This document shows positions 62,617-64,000 of a DNA stretch of 64,000 bases, one piece after another. Position 1 is the first letter of the stretch; each line of letters begins with the position of its first letter. This DNA is from Nocardia terrae (GTDB lineage: Bacteria > Actinomycetota > Actinomycetes > Mycobacteriales > Mycobacteriaceae). Both the position numbers and the translations under genes were made by a program. The stretch is taken from the NCBI RefSeq assembly GCF_009760405.1, contig NZ_WRPP01000001.1:558001-622000 (forward strand), written 5' to 3'. The notes under the pieces are model-generated. The model did no database searches. It saw nothing but the letters and a program-made list of their open reading frames with translations, and had not been told where the DNA came from.

Positions 62617-64000
62617 GTGAAGAGCACCGTCGAGCAGCTGAGCCCGACTCGGGTCCGCATCAATGTCGAGGTGCCCTTCGAGGAGCTCAAGCCGGACTTC
62701 GACCGCGCCTACAAGGCCCTCGCGCAGCAGATCCGTATCCCCGGCTTCCGTCCGGGCAAGGCGCCGGCCAAGCTTCTCGAGGCCCGTGTCGGCCGTGGCG
62801 CGGTGCTGGAGCAGGTCGTCAACGACGTGCTGCCCAAGCGCTACAGCGAGGCCGTCATCGAGACCGAGGTGAAGGTCATCGGCCAGCCCGAGATCGAGAT
62901 CACCAAGATCGAGGACGGCGAGGAGCTGGCCTTCACCGCCGAGGTCGACATCCGCCCGGAGATCACCCTCCCGGACTTCTCGACCATCAAGGTCGAGGTC
63001 GAGCCGATCGAGATCACCGACGCCGACATCGACGAGCAGCTGCAGTCGCTGCGCGCGCGCTTCGGCACCCTGAAGTCGGTCGAGCGGGCCATCGAGAACG
63101 GCGACTTCGTCTCCATCGACCTGTCCGCCACCGTCGACGGCGAGGCCGTCGAGGAGGCCAGCACCACCGGCCTGTCCCACGAGGTCGGCTCCGGCCAGCT
63201 CATCGAGGGCCTGGACGAGACCCTGGTCGGCCTGAAGGAGAGCGAGTCCAAGGACTTCACCTCCAAGCTGGTCGCCGGCGAGCACGCGGGCAAGGAAGCC
63301 GTCATCACCGTGACCGTGCAGTCGGTCAAGGAGCGCGAGCTGCCCGAGGTCGATGACGAGTTCGCCCAGCTGGCAAGCGAATTCGACACCGTCGACGAGC
63401 TGAAGGAAGACCTGAAGACCCGCGTCGAGCGCGTCAAGAAGGTCACCCAGGCCGGCGAGATCCGCGACAAGGTGCTCGAGGCCCTGCTCGAGACCGTCGA
63501 GATCCCGCTGCCCGAGGGCGTCGTCAAGGCCGAGGTCGACGCCGTCGAGCACGACGCCGTCCACGGCTTCGACCACGACGAGGCCAAGCTGGCCGCGGCC
63601 CTCGAAGAGCAGGGTTCCTCGCTCGAGGAGTTCAAGAAGGACACCAAGGAAGCCGCCGAGAAGTCGGTCAAGACCCAGCTGCTGCTGGACGCGGTCGCCG
63701 AGGCCGAGAACACCCAGGTCGGCCAGGACGAGCTGTACGAGCGGATCATCTTCCAGGCCCAGCGCTACGGCATGAGCCCGGACCAGTTCATCCAGCAGAT
63801 CCAGCAGGCCGGCCAGCTCGGCGCGGTCTTCGCCGATGTCCGCCGCGGCAAGGCGCTGGCCGGTGTCGTGGTCCAGGCCGCCGTCACCGACACCGCGGGC
63901 AACACCGTGGACACCGCCGAGATGTTCGGCAACCCGGCCGAAGAGGCCGAAGAGGTTTCCGCCGAAGAGCTCGCGACCGTCGCCGACGCGACCGAAGCCG
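62617..64000 (+). CDS. tig: Trigger factor (ribosome-associated chaperone), 3' end beyond window
   Basis: Binds ribosomal protein L23 at the exit tunnel and folds nascent chains. The ribosome-binding signature GFRPGKAP is in [14 protein letters not shown] near residue 45. An FKBP domain (about 150-240: [31 protein letters not shown]) and the C-terminal helical domain follow. About 461 codons are visible and the frame is still open in an acidic tail. GTG 62617 gives the usual MKSTVEQL start, with AAGGAG seven bases upstream; the ATG at 62611 is too close to it. In mycobacteria clpP1P2 follow. Confidence 0.96.
   Translation, partial: MKSTVEQLSPTRVRINVEVPFEELKPDFDRAYKALAQQIRIPGFRPGKAPAKLLEARVGRGAVLEQVVNDVLPKRYSEAVIETEVKVIGQPEIEITKIEDGEELAFTAEVDIRPEITLPDFSTIKVEVEPIEITDADIDEQLQSLRARFGTLKSVERAIENGDFVSIDLSATVDGEAVEEASTTGLSHEVGSGQLIEGLDETLVGLKESESKDFTSKLVAGEHAGKEAVITVTVQSVKERELPEVDDEFAQLASEFDTVDELKEDLKTRVERVKKVTQAGEIRDKVLEALLETVEIPLPEGVVKAEVDAVEHDAVHGFDHDEAKLAAALEEQGSSLEEFKKDTKEAAEKSVKTQLLLDAVAEAENTQVGQDELYERIIFQAQRYGMSPDQFIQQIQQAGQLGAVFADVRRGKALAGVVVQAAVTDTAGNTVDTAEMFGNPAEEAEEVSAEELATVADATEA

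Overview
The window is very GC-rich with a strong G/C third-position bias, many GTG/TTG starts and tightly overlapping reading frames. This points to a mycolate-lineage actinomycete, most likely Nocardia or a close relative. From memory, the backbone follows the Mycobacterium tuberculosis Rv2477c-Rv2462c block: ettA, the giant NAD-glutamate dehydrogenase, a hot-dog thioesterase with an Rv2474c-like gene, an HNH nuclease, glbO, aglA, a CtaJ-like cytochrome oxidase subunit with DUF5130, pepN, a mycothiol-dependent reductase (Rv2466c type), rpiB, nei, tRNA-Pro/tRNA-Gly and tig. Species-specific cassettes are inserted between these anchors.

Region by region. 1-8.1 kb: ettA (5' truncated), gdh, thioesterase and a conserved hypothetical. 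8.1-12 kb: a 28-aa membrane peptide, a dienelactone hydrolase-like protein, azlCD divergent from an XRE-cupin regulator, and a membrane protein/MarR pair sharing a perfect palindrome. 12-18.3 kb: HNH, glbO, aglA, ctaJ, DUF5130, a ClgR/PopR-like regulator, two accessory clpP genes (the second has Ala in place of the catalytic Ser) and a 43-aa orphan peptide. 18.3-30.6 kb: pepN, purC, a flavin oxidoreductase with an AraC regulator, an ECF sigma/YCII pair, a ferredoxin reductase, the DsbA-like reductase, an M48 protease, rpiB and nei.

30.6-62.4 kb is an accessory stretch between nei and tig. It holds a DUF4383 membrane protein, a frameshifted small secreted protein, a GT87 mannosyltransferase, a PAP2 protein, decayed SDR and MarR fragments, an anaerobic ribonucleotide reductase (nrdDG), two tRNAs, a GGDEF protein, a protein with a Gly-Tyr-Asp repeat tail, two alpha/beta hydrolases with a TetR regulator, and a methyltransferase-like protein. 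A DevR/DevS-like (DosR/DosS) system brackets pflA-pflB. These are followed by a secreted protein, a Nudix hydrolase, a complete P450-ferredoxin-ferredoxin reductase operon that continues into a two-component system, the Pnkp-Hen1 RNA repair pair, a lipoprotein and an FKBP lipoprotein. The window ends inside tig.

The most coherent functional signal is a low-oxygen module. nrdDG and pflBA are two oxygen-sensitive glycyl-radical systems. Each has a GGGAC-N4-GTCCC-like palindrome upstream, matching the known DosR box, and the devR and devS homologues flank pflAB. Other notable items are the pseudo-protease ClpP subunit, a dispersed 57-bp palindromic repeat present twice, a back-to-back hairpin element at 55.9 kb, and several very short ORFs with good ribosome binding sites. 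No insertion sequence, prophage or CRISPR array was seen.
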